Translations under genes and position numbers: made by a program
Shown here: piece after piece, positions 1 to 7,629 of the stretch
Position numbering within the stretch: position 1 is the first letter of the stretch
Layout of the letters: every line of letters begins with the position of its first letter
Source: Eubacterium sp.
GTDB lineage: Bacteria > Bacillota > Clostridia > Oscillospirales > Acutalibacteraceae
DNA length: 35,534 bases
NCBI GenBank assembly: GCA_022511225.1
Contig: JAFLRZ010000021.1
Span: forward strand, 1-35,534
Reading direction: 5' to 3'
The notes under the pieces: model-generated
The model's database searches: none
Seen by the model: the letters and a program-made list of their open reading frames with translations, nothing else
Told to the model about the DNA's origin: nothing

Positions 1-56
1 TAAATTATCGTTTATCGTAGCAAATCAAAAATTTATTATAATTGAGAGGTAGAATG

Positions 57-1841
57 ATGTTAAAAATAAAACAAGTTCAAATCAAGAACTTTCGTTCAAT
101 TATAAAGACAACACTTGACTTTGATCAAATGAATATTTTTGTAGGATTGAATGATGCTGGTAAATCAAACATTTTAAAAGCTTTGAATTTGTTTTTTAAT
201 GGGGAAACTGAACCTGGTATTGAATTCGATTTTGATACGGATTATTGTAAGTTTGCGCCAGTTATTGCAAAAAAAGCAAAGGAAATTGAAATAAAAATAA
301 CTTTTAGCATTCCTAGCAATTATAGTGACAATGCAGATGTTGTTTGGAAAAAGACATGGCGTAGAAATGGAATAAAAAAAGATGAGTTAAATAGAAATTT
401 TCAACCACGATCAAAAGTACCGACATTATTTACAAGAATCAAATATAAATATGTACCGGCTGTGAAGAGTAATGATTATTTTAAGTATTTATTAGTTGAT
501 TTGTATCAGTCGATTTCTAGTGAGGTTGGAAGTGAACTTACTGAAAAGACAGAAACTTATTCTGAGGCACTTGGCTTTTATACGAAAAGAATTGCTGAAA
601 TAGTTCAGGAACATGTAGGAATAAATACCAATTTAACAATACCCAATAATCAGTCTGAAATATTTAAAGCCTTAATGTTTATGACAAAAGACGATAATGG
701 AAAAGAAATAGGTTTGTCTCAGCGAGGCGACGGAATAAAATCAATGCATATACCGGCTATATTGAAATACATTGCAGAACATGATTTAAAAGTTTTAGAA
801 AAAGGTGCTGTTCCGGTAACAACAATTTGGGGTTATGAAGAACCTGAAAATGGAATAGAACTACTAAAAGCTTTTGATTTAGCTGATGAGTTGTATGATT
901 TTTCAAATGATGTTCAAATGTTATTAACAACACATTCACCGGCTTTTTATAATTTGAGTTCTAAAAGTAGTACTAAATTATTTTATACGACTAAGGAGAG
1001 TGATAATGGTCAAAGTGAATTTGTTGAAAATTTAAGTGAAAAAGATATACATAAGAAAATAGGTATCATGCCACTCATATCAGGATATATTGAAGAACAA
1101 GAAAAGAAGTATAGAGAATTAGAACAACTACTACAAGAGTCAGTTATAGATTGCAACACTATTGTTTTTGAAGGAATAAGTGATAAAAAATATATCGAAA
1201 AATCAATTTCACGCTATTCTCCTGTTTTACAGTCTAAAATTGATAATAATGAAATCAGGCTCCTAGCTTTTGAAAAAAATGGCGGTACAACAAGATTGTT
1301 GAATGTTGCAAAAGCATGGATGTATACAAATTATCAAAACAAATGTATATTATTAACAGATAAAGATTCAGCTGGTAAGACATTGAAAGATAATTTTGAA
1401 AATGAAAAGAAAAAGTTGAAGAAAAAAAGTAAAAGTATTGTTGATAAACGAGTTAATGTGTTGTATTTAAGCCCTACAGAAACTATAAAAAATATATTAT
1501 CAATAACTCCAACAGGTAATTTTAATTATGAAATTGAAGATTTGCTTCCATTATATTATAGAAAACAATTAGAAACTAACAATCAACTAGAAGATCGTGA
1601 CAATAATGATCTAGTTGCTATGTGTTCGGATGATTTATTAATGGAGAATTCTGTGGAAAGCATAATTAATAATTTAGATATTAATCAAGACTTAAAAGAT
1701 TACTATGTAAAATCTAAAGTGAAAAACAGTAGTAAGAATAGTGTAAGTCAAGATGTAATATTGAAACTAGAAGCCGGATATGATGATATATTAGAGGGGT
1801 TTAAGGATACGGTAAAGGAATTAGAAGATATATTTAAGTAG
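57..1841 (+). CDS. OLD-family ATP-dependent endonuclease (AAA ATPase + TOPRIM)
   Basis: Protein of about 594 residues with an N-terminal ABC/SMC-like ATPase and a C-terminal TOPRIM nuclease domain, the architecture of overcoming-lysogenization-defect (OLD) nucleases. Seen: Walker A GLNDAGKSN at residues 30-38, a Walker B-like EEPE at 261-264, a following TTHSP switch motif, then TOPRIM FEGISD (E372) and LTDKD (D435, D437). ATG 57 is preferred over ATG 54 and TTG 42 because GAGAGGT (44-50) then has 6-nt spacing. It ends 8 nt before hsdR and is clearly co-transcribed with it. OLD proteins are known nucleases, some in phage defence (Gabija GajA is related). Placement inside a type I restriction operon suggests a defence accessory, which is inference. 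No UvrD-like GajB partner is visible. Confidence 0.85.
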   Translation: MLKIKQVQIKNFRSIIKTTLDFDQMNIFVGLNDAGKSNILKALNLFFNGETEPGIEFDFDTDYCKFAPVIAKKAKEIEIKITFSIPSNYSDNADVVWKKTWRRNGIKKDELNRNFQPRSKVPTLFTRIKYKYVPAVKSNDYFKYLLVDLYQSISSEVGSELTEKTETYSEALGFYTKRIAEIVQEHVGINTNLTIPNNQSEIFKALMFMTKDDNGKEIGLSQRGDGIKSMHIPAILKYIAEHDLKVLEKGAVPVTTIWGYEEPENGIELLKAFDLADELYDFSNDVQMLLTTHSPAFYNLSSKSSTKLFYTTKESDNGQSEFVENLSEKDIHKKIGIMPLISGYIEEQEKKYRELEQLLQESVIDCNTIVFEGISDKKYIEKSISRYSPVLQSKIDNNEIRLLAFEKNGGTTRLLNVAKAWMYTNYQNKCILLTDKDSAGKTLKDNFENEKKKLKKKSKSIVDKRVNVLYLSPTETIKNILSITPTGNFNYEIEDLLPLYYRKQLETNNQLEDRDNNDLVAMCSDDLLMENSVESIINNLDINQDLKDYYVKSKVKNSSKNSVSQDVILKLEAGYDDILEGFKDTVKELEDIFK

Positions 1842-1849
1842 GTGATATT

Positions 1850-4800
1850 ATGCCATTTTCAGAAGATGAATACGAACAGGCGATAATTGAATTATATCAA
1901 AATTTGGGATATGACTATGTTTATGGCCCTAATGTTGTGCGTGATTATAGAGATCCTTTGTATGAAGGTGTTATATTTTCAAGTATTGAAAATATAAATC
2001 GTGATTTGTCTTTTGCCGCTATTGATGAGGCTATAAAGAAACTTCAAAATTTTGAAAATGGTTCAGTTATTCAAAAGAACATTGTGTTTATGGATTATCT
2101 TCAAAATGGCATTTCTGTAAATTATCTTGATAATGATGAGGAAAAGTCTGCTATTGTAAAGATAGTTGATTATGAAAATCCAAATAATAATTCATTCTAT
2201 GTTTCAAATCAATGGACCATTGAGCATGGCAGAGACAGCAAAAGACCCGATGTTATTGTATTTCTAAATGGTTTACCTGTAGTTGTTATTGAACTTAAAT
2301 CACCTTCAAGAGATGTTGTCGGTTATCGTGATGCTTACCATCAAATTAGAAATTATATAGATAAAATTCCTGATTTATTTACATATAACGCTTTTTGTAT
2401 TATAAGCGACCAAACTAATACCAAAGCAGGAACCATAACATCGCCGTTATCCCGTTTTATGGATTGGAAAACAGTTGATGGGAATTATGAGACTACACAA
2501 TTTGCAGATTTTCAAACTTTGTTTAAAGGTATGTTTGAAAAAAGCAGATTGCTGGATATTATTCGCAATTTTATTTGTTTTTCGTCAGACGGAAAAGATG
2601 ATATAAAAATTCTTGCAGGTTATCATCAATATTTTGCGGTAAATAAAGCAGTTGAATCAACAAGGAAAGCTACCATTACCGATGGTAAAGGTGGTGTATT
2701 TTGGCATACTCAAGGCAGTGGCAAATCACTGTCTATGGTTTTTTATGCTCAATTATTGCAAAAGGTACTTAACAGTCCAACAATAGTTGTGATTACTGAT
2801 AGAAATGATTTAGATGATCAACTCTACGGACAATTTGCTAAGTGTAAGGATTTCCTGCGTCAAACACCAATGCATGCAGAGAGCAGAGCGAATCTCACCG
2901 AACTTCTTAACAACAGACAAGCCAATGGTATTATATTTACCACAATGCAAAAGTTTGAAGAGCTTGATGAGCCGCTTTCAGAAAGAAAAAATATTATTGT
3001 TATGGCTGATGAAGCTCATCGTGGTCAATATGGTCTTGAAGAAAAAGTAGTTACTAGGACTAATGATAAAGGTGAAAAGGAAGCTCATATTGTTGTCGGT
3101 GCAGCTCGTATAATAAGAAACAATTTACCGAATGCTACCTTTATTGGTTTTACAGGTACTCCTATTTCTCAAAAGGATCGCAGCACACGAGAAGTGTTTG
3201 GTGACTACATTGATATTTATGATATGACACAGGCGGTAGAAGATGGTGCTACCCGTCCTGTTTATTATGAGAGTAGAGTTGTAAAACTTAAGCTTAATGA
3301 AGAAGTTGTAAATATGATTGATGCAGAATATGACCGAATGGCAGAAGCTGCTGAATCATATAACATAGAAAAAAGCAAGAAAGAACTTAGCAAAATGGAA
3401 GCGGTTCTTGGTGCAGATGAGACAATAAATTCACTTGTTAATGACATAATCGATCATTATGAAAAATATCGTGCTGATTTATTAACCGGTAAAGCAATGA
3501 TTGTTGCATATTCAAGAGCTATTGCTATGAAAATCTATAATAAGATTTTGGAACTTAGACCTAATTGGAATGAGAAAGTTAAGGTCGTTCTTACAAATAG
3601 CAACAAAGACCCTGAAGAATGGCATAAGATAATCGGTAACAAGGCATACAAAGAAAAACTTGCAAGAAAATTCAAAGACAATGAAGACCCAATGAAAATC
3701 GCCATAGTTTGTGATATGTGGCTTACAGGATTTGATGTACCATCACTTGCAACAATGTATGTGTATAAGCCAATGAATGGTCATAATCTTATGCAGGCAA
3801 TTGCAAGAGTTAACCGCGTCTACAAGGATAAAGAAGGCGGTTTGATTATTGATTATGTTGGTATTGCATCTGCTTTGAAGCAAGCGATGAGAGATTATAC
3901 AAAGAAGGATAGAGAAAATTATGGCGATACTGACATTGCTAAGATTGCTTATCCTAAATTTCTCGAAAAGCTTGAAATATGCCAAGATATATTCTGTGAA
4001 TTTAATTATGAAGGCTTTTATTCTGATTCTAAGCTGGCTAAGGCACAGGCAATATCTGATGGTGTTAATTTCTTACTTGATTATGAAAAATCTCAAGATA
4101 AAGAAGACTTTTTGAAAGAAGCACTTGCATTAAAAAGAGCAATTTCTCTTTGTGCAAGTATTGTTGATGAGGATAAGCGATTAGAAGCAGCCTATTTTGA
4201 AGCTGTTCGAACAACACTTGTTCGAATCACAATGGAAGATGGCGAAGGTAGTCCAAGATACTCTTATTATGAAATCAATGATAGAATTAATGAGTTACTA
4301 AAAGCGAGTATTGAAACAACCGGTGTTGAAAAACTTACTGTTGAGAAAAAAGATACATTCTCATTATTTGATCCAAAATTTCTTTTAGAGCTTCAAAAGA
4401 TGAAGCAAAAAAATTTAGCATTAGAGATATTAAAAAGATTAATTAATGATCAACTTGTAGTATTCAATAGAACAAACATTGTTAAATCTGAAAAATTTAA
4501 GGATATGTATCAAAAAACAGTAAATGCATATCTTAATGGATTAAAGACGAGTACTGAAGTTTTTCAAGAATTACTTGAACTTGCTAATCATCTGAGAAAT
4601 GAACAAGAAGCAGGAAATGAATTAGGACTTAATTCAGAAGAACTTGCATTTTACGATGCTTTAACTAAGCCAGCAGCAATTAAAGATTATTATGAAAATG
4701 ATGAACTGATTGCTATTACAAGAGAATTAACTGATATGCTACGAAAAAACAGGACAATTGACTGGCAGAATAAAGAGTCAGCAAGAGCTAATATGCGTAG

Positions 4801-4927
4801 AATGGTTAAACGTTTGTTAAAACATCATAAATATCCACCAGATGAAGTTCAGGATGCAGTTGATGTTGTTATCCATCAGTGTGAACTTTGGACAGACAAT
4901 GCTATGGAAGAACAAGGAGAATTTTGA
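1850..4927 (+). CDS. hsdR: Type I restriction enzyme R subunit (HsdR)
   Basis: Motor/nuclease subunit of a type I restriction-modification complex; it would need HsdM and HsdS, expected to the left of the window. The 1025 residues show an N-terminal PD-(D/E)xK nuclease (D134, then IELK with E148 and K150), a superfamily 2 helicase core with Walker A HTQGSGKS near residue 286, DEAH near 387 (ADEAHRG), motif III-like FTGTP, and motif VI-like QAIARVNR, followed by a helical C-terminal domain. Start ATG 1850 follows an AGGTGAT ribosome binding site within the stop region of the upstream OLD gene. All key catalytic motifs are intact, so the subunit looks functional. The family assignment is firm; target specificity cannot be read because HsdS is outside the window. 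Confidence 0.97.
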   Translation: MPFSEDEYEQAIIELYQNLGYDYVYGPNVVRDYRDPLYEGVIFSSIENINRDLSFAAIDEAIKKLQNFENGSVIQKNIVFMDYLQNGISVNYLDNDEEKSAIVKIVDYENPNNNSFYVSNQWTIEHGRDSKRPDVIVFLNGLPVVVIELKSPSRDVVGYRDAYHQIRNYIDKIPDLFTYNAFCIISDQTNTKAGTITSPLSRFMDWKTVDGNYETTQFADFQTLFKGMFEKSRLLDIIRNFICFSSDGKDDIKILAGYHQYFAVNKAVESTRKATITDGKGGVFWHTQGSGKSLSMVFYAQLLQKVLNSPTIVVITDRNDLDDQLYGQFAKCKDFLRQTPMHAESRANLTELLNNRQANGIIFTTMQKFEELDEPLSERKNIIVMADEAHRGQYGLEEKVVTRTNDKGEKEAHIVVGAARIIRNNLPNATFIGFTGTPISQKDRSTREVFGDYIDIYDMTQAVEDGATRPVYYESRVVKLKLNEEVVNMIDAEYDRMAEAAESYNIEKSKKELSKMEAVLGADETINSLVNDIIDHYEKYRADLLTGKAMIVAYSRAIAMKIYNKILELRPNWNEKVKVVLTNSNKDPEEWHKIIGNKAYKEKLARKFKDNEDPMKIAIVCDMWLTGFDVPSLATMYVYKPMNGHNLMQAIARVNRVYKDKEGGLIIDYVGIASALKQAMRDYTKKDRENYGDTDIAKIAYPKFLEKLEICQDIFCEFNYEGFYSDSKLAKAQAISDGVNFLLDYEKSQDKEDFLKEALALKRAISLCASIVDEDKRLEAAYFEAVRTTLVRITMEDGEGSPRYSYYEINDRINELLKASIETTGVEKLTVEKKDTFSLFDPKFLLELQKMKQKNLALEILKRLINDQLVVFNRTNIVKSEKFKDMYQKTVNAYLNGLKTSTEVFQELLELANHLRNEQEAGNELGLNSEELAFYDALTKPAAIKDYYENDELIAITRELTDMLRKNRTIDWQNKESARANMRRMVKRLLKHHKYPPDEVQDAVDVVIHQCELWTDNAMEEQGEF

Positions 4928-4928
4928 T

Positions 4929-5840
4929 ATGGCAATTCCAAAATATAATGAGTTTTTTAATGATGTGTTAAAATCACTTAGTGATGGGAAGTCGCATACC
5001 TATAAAGACGTTGATGAATACTGTGCATCAGTTTTCAAACTTTCGGACGATGATAAAAGAGAAACTCTTGCAAGTGGCATGCCTGTGTTTAATAATCGTG
5101 TTGGTTGGGCTCGTACATATCTTAAAAAAGCAGGATTAATTATTAGTCCAAAACGTGGTGAATGGAAAATTACTGATATAGGAATTAAAGCTTTAAATGA
5201 TAATGTTACAGTAAAATATTTAGAACAATTTGATTCTTTTTATGAGTTTATGTACTCTAATACTAAAAAAGATAATGCAAAAAGTGATAATAAGTTGGAG
5301 ACTGCTCAAAGTCCTCAAGAAGCAATTGATTCAGCCGTATTAGAAATAAATTCATCACTTGCTGATGATCTTCTTTCAGAAGTTTTAAAAATGGATCCAT
5401 ATGATTTTGAAAAATTGATTGTTAAACTTTTAATAAAAATGGGATATGGCTCCCCTGAGCTGAATCAGAATGCAACGACTAAAAAATCAGGAGATGGTGG
5501 AATTGACGGAATTGTTAAAGCTGACAAATTAGGCTTCGACTCTATTTATACACAGGCAAAGTTGTGGAATAAAAATACATCTGTTTCAAGGCCGGAGATT
5601 CAAAAATTTCTTGGAGCAATGGACACACACGGTGCGACTAAAGGTGTGTTTATCACTACCTCATATTTTTCAAAAGAAGCTTTAGAAGTTTCAAAAAATA
5701 AGCAACTATTAAAGAAAATCGTACTTATTGATGGTAAGAGGCTTGCAGAGCTTATGATAGAATATAATCTTGGGGTTTCCGTAACTACCGTATATGAAAT
5801 TAAAAGAATTGATTATGATTTCTTTAATGACGAGATGTAA
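4929..5840 (+). CDS. mrr: Mrr-type restriction endonuclease
   Basis: Protein of about 303 residues. The N-terminal part (roughly 1-95) is the winged-helix Mrr_N domain ending in a GEWKITDIG-type motif. After a polar linker, the C-terminal part (about 155-275) is the Mrr_cat PD-(D/E)xK nuclease, with GDGGIDG (D193) and QAK (Q209, K211). E. coli Mrr is a modification-dependent endonuclease, so this protein may cut foreign methylated DNA or patrol the neighbouring methylase activity (inference). I chose ATG 4929, directly after the hsdR stop and behind AAGGAG; the longer in-frame ATG at 4842 lies inside hsdR and has no better support. It is the last gene of the restriction operon, followed by a strong terminator. 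Confidence 0.93.
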   Translation: MAIPKYNEFFNDVLKSLSDGKSHTYKDVDEYCASVFKLSDDDKRETLASGMPVFNNRVGWARTYLKKAGLIISPKRGEWKITDIGIKALNDNVTVKYLEQFDSFYEFMYSNTKKDNAKSDNKLETAQSPQEAIDSAVLEINSSLADDLLSEVLKMDPYDFEKLIVKLLIKMGYGSPELNQNATTKKSGDGGIDGIVKADKLGFDSIYTQAKLWNKNTSVSRPEIQKFLGAMDTHGATKGVFITTSYFSKEALEVSKNKQLLKKIVLIDGKRLAELMIEYNLGVSVTTVYEIKRIDYDFFNDEM

Positions 5841-5860
5841 ATATGATATTGATTGAAGCA

Positions 5861-5900
5861 AAAACCTTTTCAATCTTTCGAGAAATTGAAAAGGTTTTTT
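5861..5900 (+). terminator. Rho-independent terminator of the restriction operon
   Basis: Perfect 14-bp inverted repeat (5861-5874 with 5885-5898), 10-nt loop, ending in a run of six T. It sits 20 bp after the mrr stop. Confidence 0.93.
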
Positions 5901-5971
5901 CATATAAAAACGTACTCAGACGTCGTACAGACGTACACAGATTCCCAGTAAAAATATTTTGCTTGATTTCA

Positions 5972-6000
5972 TTGACAGACATAAAAATATCTGCTAACAT
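5972..6000 (+). promoter_or_regulatory. Sigma-70 type promoter in front of a non-coding leader
   Basis: TTGACA (5972-5977), 17-bp spacer, TAACAT (5995-6000). A consensus -35 and an acceptable -10. The next open frame is almost 800 bp downstream, so the transcript would begin with a long structured leader or be a small RNA. Confidence 0.6.
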
Positions 6001-6060
6001 TGGGTAGAAATCACATATATCAGCCGTCTTAAAAAGCGGTTGAAAATTGATTTATATTGA

Positions 6061-6160
6061 CTTGATAAGGTCGTTTACATAGTGATAAACACGCTATGAA
6101 AGTAGAGCCAAAAAGGCTCTGCTTGGTTTGTGTTGTTTACTTGTGTAAACGGCTTTTTTG
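6061..6160 (+). ncRNA. Candidate attenuator leader or small RNA with mutually exclusive stems
   Basis: Downstream of the 5972 promoter. Hairpin AGAGCC/GGCTCT (6104-6109/6115-6120) is followed by GTTTAC/GTAAAC (6135-6140/6145-6150) and then GGCTTTTTTG, resembling an intrinsic terminator. The 3' arm GTAAAC can instead pair with an upstream GTTTAC at 6074-6079, which would remove the terminator hairpin. That is the layout of an attenuator. No known RNA family is recognised. Confidence 0.4.
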
Positions 6161-6446
6161 TCTATGAAAATTTACAAATTATTCATATCACCAATACGAC
6201 GATTTAAAAATCAAGTTAAAAATCGCCTAACTCTACACTAAATTCTGATTGTTGTTGCGATTTTTGGTGGTCTCATTACCACAAAATTTCCTTTTTGTCA
6301 AGACCTTACCGTACTAATCGGTGAGACGGGGAGCTATTGAAAATAATGAAATTTAGTAATAGAATTCGAATGAATAATATATGTTTGGACAATATATTTT
6401 TTCTTGTAATGAATGCAAAAAACTGAAAATATTTTTTAGTTTTTGG

Positions 6447-6476
6447 TTTACAAAATGCTTTTAAGTATCCTTATAT
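6447..6476 (+). promoter_or_regulatory. Weak candidate promoter upstream of the MobC gene
   Basis: TTTACA (6447-6452), 18-bp spacer, TTATAT (6471-6476), in a T-rich context. It would drive transcription through the candidate oriT into the MobC-like gene. Confidence 0.35.
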
Positions 6477-6600
6477 ATGGAGGGATAAACAGAGTATAGA
6501 TGGCACTGTTATCTTTAGTCTGATGTCATCTGGTTGTCTATCCAACCTTAAATTACATAGTCATTTGTATAGTGATTTTTTAGAGTCTTTAGAGCAAATT

Positions 6601-6770
6601 CAAACGGTCTAAATAGTGTGTATTACACTTTAGTGAGTAATGGATTTTGACATGCAAAATCCATTAAGGCAGCAATCAAAAAATGATAGCGTTGCCTTAG
6701 CCAGCAGACCGTTTGTAGCCACAAAGGCTAAAACGGTACTCGTTAGGGGCACGCCCGTCATACCCCAAAT
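6601..6770 (+). other. Candidate origin of transfer (oriT) with nested inverted repeats
   Basis: Directly upstream of the MobC-like gene, where oriT usually lies. There are three consecutive stem-loops. The first is a perfect 10-bp stem with a 5-nt loop (6640-6649/6655-6664). The second is TAAGGCA/TGCCTTA (6665-6671/6693-6699) with an inner GC-ATCA/TGAT-GC stem. The third is ACCGTTT plus TAGCC pairing with GGCTA plus AAACGGT (6708-6737, one bulge). A G-rich/C-rich pair GGGG/CCCC follows at about 6746-6766. CAAACGGTCT (6601-6610) is also a perfect complement of 6706-6715 and so competes with the third stem. The nic site is not identified. Confidence 0.5.
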
Positions 6771-6785
6771 GAAAGGCTTGAAGAA

Positions 6786-7151
6786 ATGAACAAAGATGTA
6801 GTAATAAGAGTTCGTATGACACAAACCGAAGCAGATGATTTGAATAAAAAAGTTAGACTGACAGGTATTACAAAATCATCTTTCATACGATTATTAATTA
6901 AAGGGTATATTCCTAAGCCAAAACCTGATAAAGAATTCTATGATTTACTTCGCAAACTTTATGCAGTTTGCAATGATATTAATCAGTTAACCGCAAAAGC
7001 ACATACTCTTAATTTTATTGATGTACCTATGCTAAAAGAAATTAAAAATCATCACCAAGAAATACTTCATGAAATTCAACAAAAATATCTTAAGCCTGAC
7101 AAAAATGAAGAAGTGATTTCACTTGGCAGAAGGAGGTTGAAATTATTATGA
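6786..7151 (+). CDS. MobC-like relaxosome accessory protein
   Basis: Small basic protein of 121 residues. The N-terminal 45 residues (IRVRMTQTEADDLNKKV, then ITKSSFIRLLI) look like a ribbon-helix-helix DNA-binding segment. The middle (NDINQLTAKAHT) matches the conserved core of Firmicutes and Bacteroides MobC proteins, in which an asparagine-rich 'N.iNQla' motif is typical. MobC binds near oriT and helps the relaxase nick it. The gene follows the candidate oriT immediately. Its stop TGA overlaps a downstream ATG (ATGA at 7148), the usual coupling to a relaxase gene, but that downstream frame breaks after 23 codons. It is therefore probably an orphan accessory protein. Confidence 0.75.
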   Translation: MNKDVVIRVRMTQTEADDLNKKVRLTGITKSSFIRLLIKGYIPKPKPDKEFYDLLRKLYAVCNDINQLTAKAHTLNFIDVPMLKEIKNHHQEILHEIQQKYLKPDKNEEVISLGRRRLKLL

Positions 7152-7219
7152 CAGAAATATCAAATAGACTAATAGAAATAAAAGGAGGGAATAGAAATAG
7201 CAGAGATTGTAAGTATTAA
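7148..7219 (+). pseudogene. Truncated open frame coupled to the MobC gene stop
   Basis: ATG 7148 overlaps the MobC-gene stop by four bases (ATGA) and has AGGAGG upstream (about 7131-7136), which is a normal translational-coupling start. It encodes only 23 residues (MTEISNRLIEIKGG...) before TAA. In complete elements the gene at this place is often the relaxase. The remnant may mark the deletion joint, or it may be the true start of the next gene after a frameshift near 7190. Confidence 0.35.
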
Positions 7220-7238
7220 TGGTATAAAATTCCATTAT

Positions 7239-7526
7239 GTGCCAACAATAATTCAGGAAAGGCGTGTTGGCAGAATGTTTTCAAAAGAAGAGCTTGAGGA
7301 GTGCCGCAGGGCTGATATATGCTCCTGTGATATTAATAAACTGACAGATGTCACAAACTTAAAAGTAGATGTTTCAGAGTCAGTTATTAACCGTGCAAGG
7401 AAATACTTTCAGTTTGTGAGAAATCCATATATGTTTCGTGTGGGCGATATCGGAGTGAAAATCAACTGCGGCAACGGCAAGAATTTATCAGATTCCATAA
7501 TAGATATTGCTAATTCACAGCATTAA
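7239..7526 (+). CDS. DUF6870-like small mobile-element protein
   Basis: About 95 residues. The C-terminal half (RNPYMFRVGDIGVKI, then GKNLSDSIIDI) resembles the DUF6870 pattern 'NPYcfr.Gd..Vkv....tLedr', found in many Clostridia integrative elements of the Tn1549/Tn5397 type; its function is unknown. Start uncertain: GTG 7239 has no good ribosome binding site, whereas the same frame is open from 7182 with GGAGG at 7184-7188 but offers no ATG, only ATA 7197. The upstream residues (EIAEIVSINGIKFHYV) look coding-like, so the 5' end may have been altered by mutation or by the deletion affecting the preceding frame. Confidence 0.55.
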   Translation: MPTIIQERRVGRMFSKEELEECRRADICSCDINKLTDVTNLKVDVSESVINRARKYFQFVRNPYMFRVGDIGVKINCGNGKNLSDSIIDIANSQH

Positions 7527-7539
7527 CAATATTTGTTAG

Positions 7540-7597
7540 TTGAAAATGCCATGGCGATATGCTATCATCTTATTGTAGAAAATTTGTGTATCGCCAT
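7540..7597 (+). promoter_or_regulatory. Recombinase promoter with an inverted-repeat operator
   Basis: TTGAAA (7540-7545), 17-bp spacer, TATCAT (7563-7568). A perfect 9-bp inverted repeat, ATGGCGATA (7551-7559, in the spacer) and TATCGCCAT (7589-7597, just downstream of the expected start site), brackets the -10. This suggests repression of the recombinase by a dimeric regulator, or an RNA/DNA hairpin. Confidence 0.5.
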
Positions 7598-7629
7598 TGA
7601 CAATTAAATTGTGCAATGGAGGTAAACTA

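Larger units (their letters stand above)
5901..6785. other. 885-bp non-coding, hairpin-rich cis region of the mobile element
   Basis: No convincing gene in either direction. From left to right it holds CGTAC-containing short repeats (5911-5936), a sigma-70 promoter (5972-6000), a hairpin-rich leader (6061-6160), dyads at 6218-6226/6257-6265, 6267-6271/6278-6282 and 6308-6311/6319-6322, a weaker promoter-like pair (6447-6476), and three strong stem-loops directly before the MobC gene (6640-6737). Confidence 0.75.

Noticed and set aside
4842-4928. Longer N-terminus for the Mrr protein
   Set aside because: It lies wholly inside hsdR in another frame and lacks a ribosome binding site, while ATG 4929 has AAGGAG.
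5901-6160. CRISPR array or plasmid replication origin with iterons
   Set aside because: Repeats are short, few and irregular, with no spacer periodicity, and there is no Cas or Rep gene.
6630-6824. 64-residue minus-strand open frame over the candidate oriT
   Set aside because: It is the complement of stacked inverted repeats, overlaps the MobC-gene start and has no ribosome binding site. The open frame is a by-product of the repeats.
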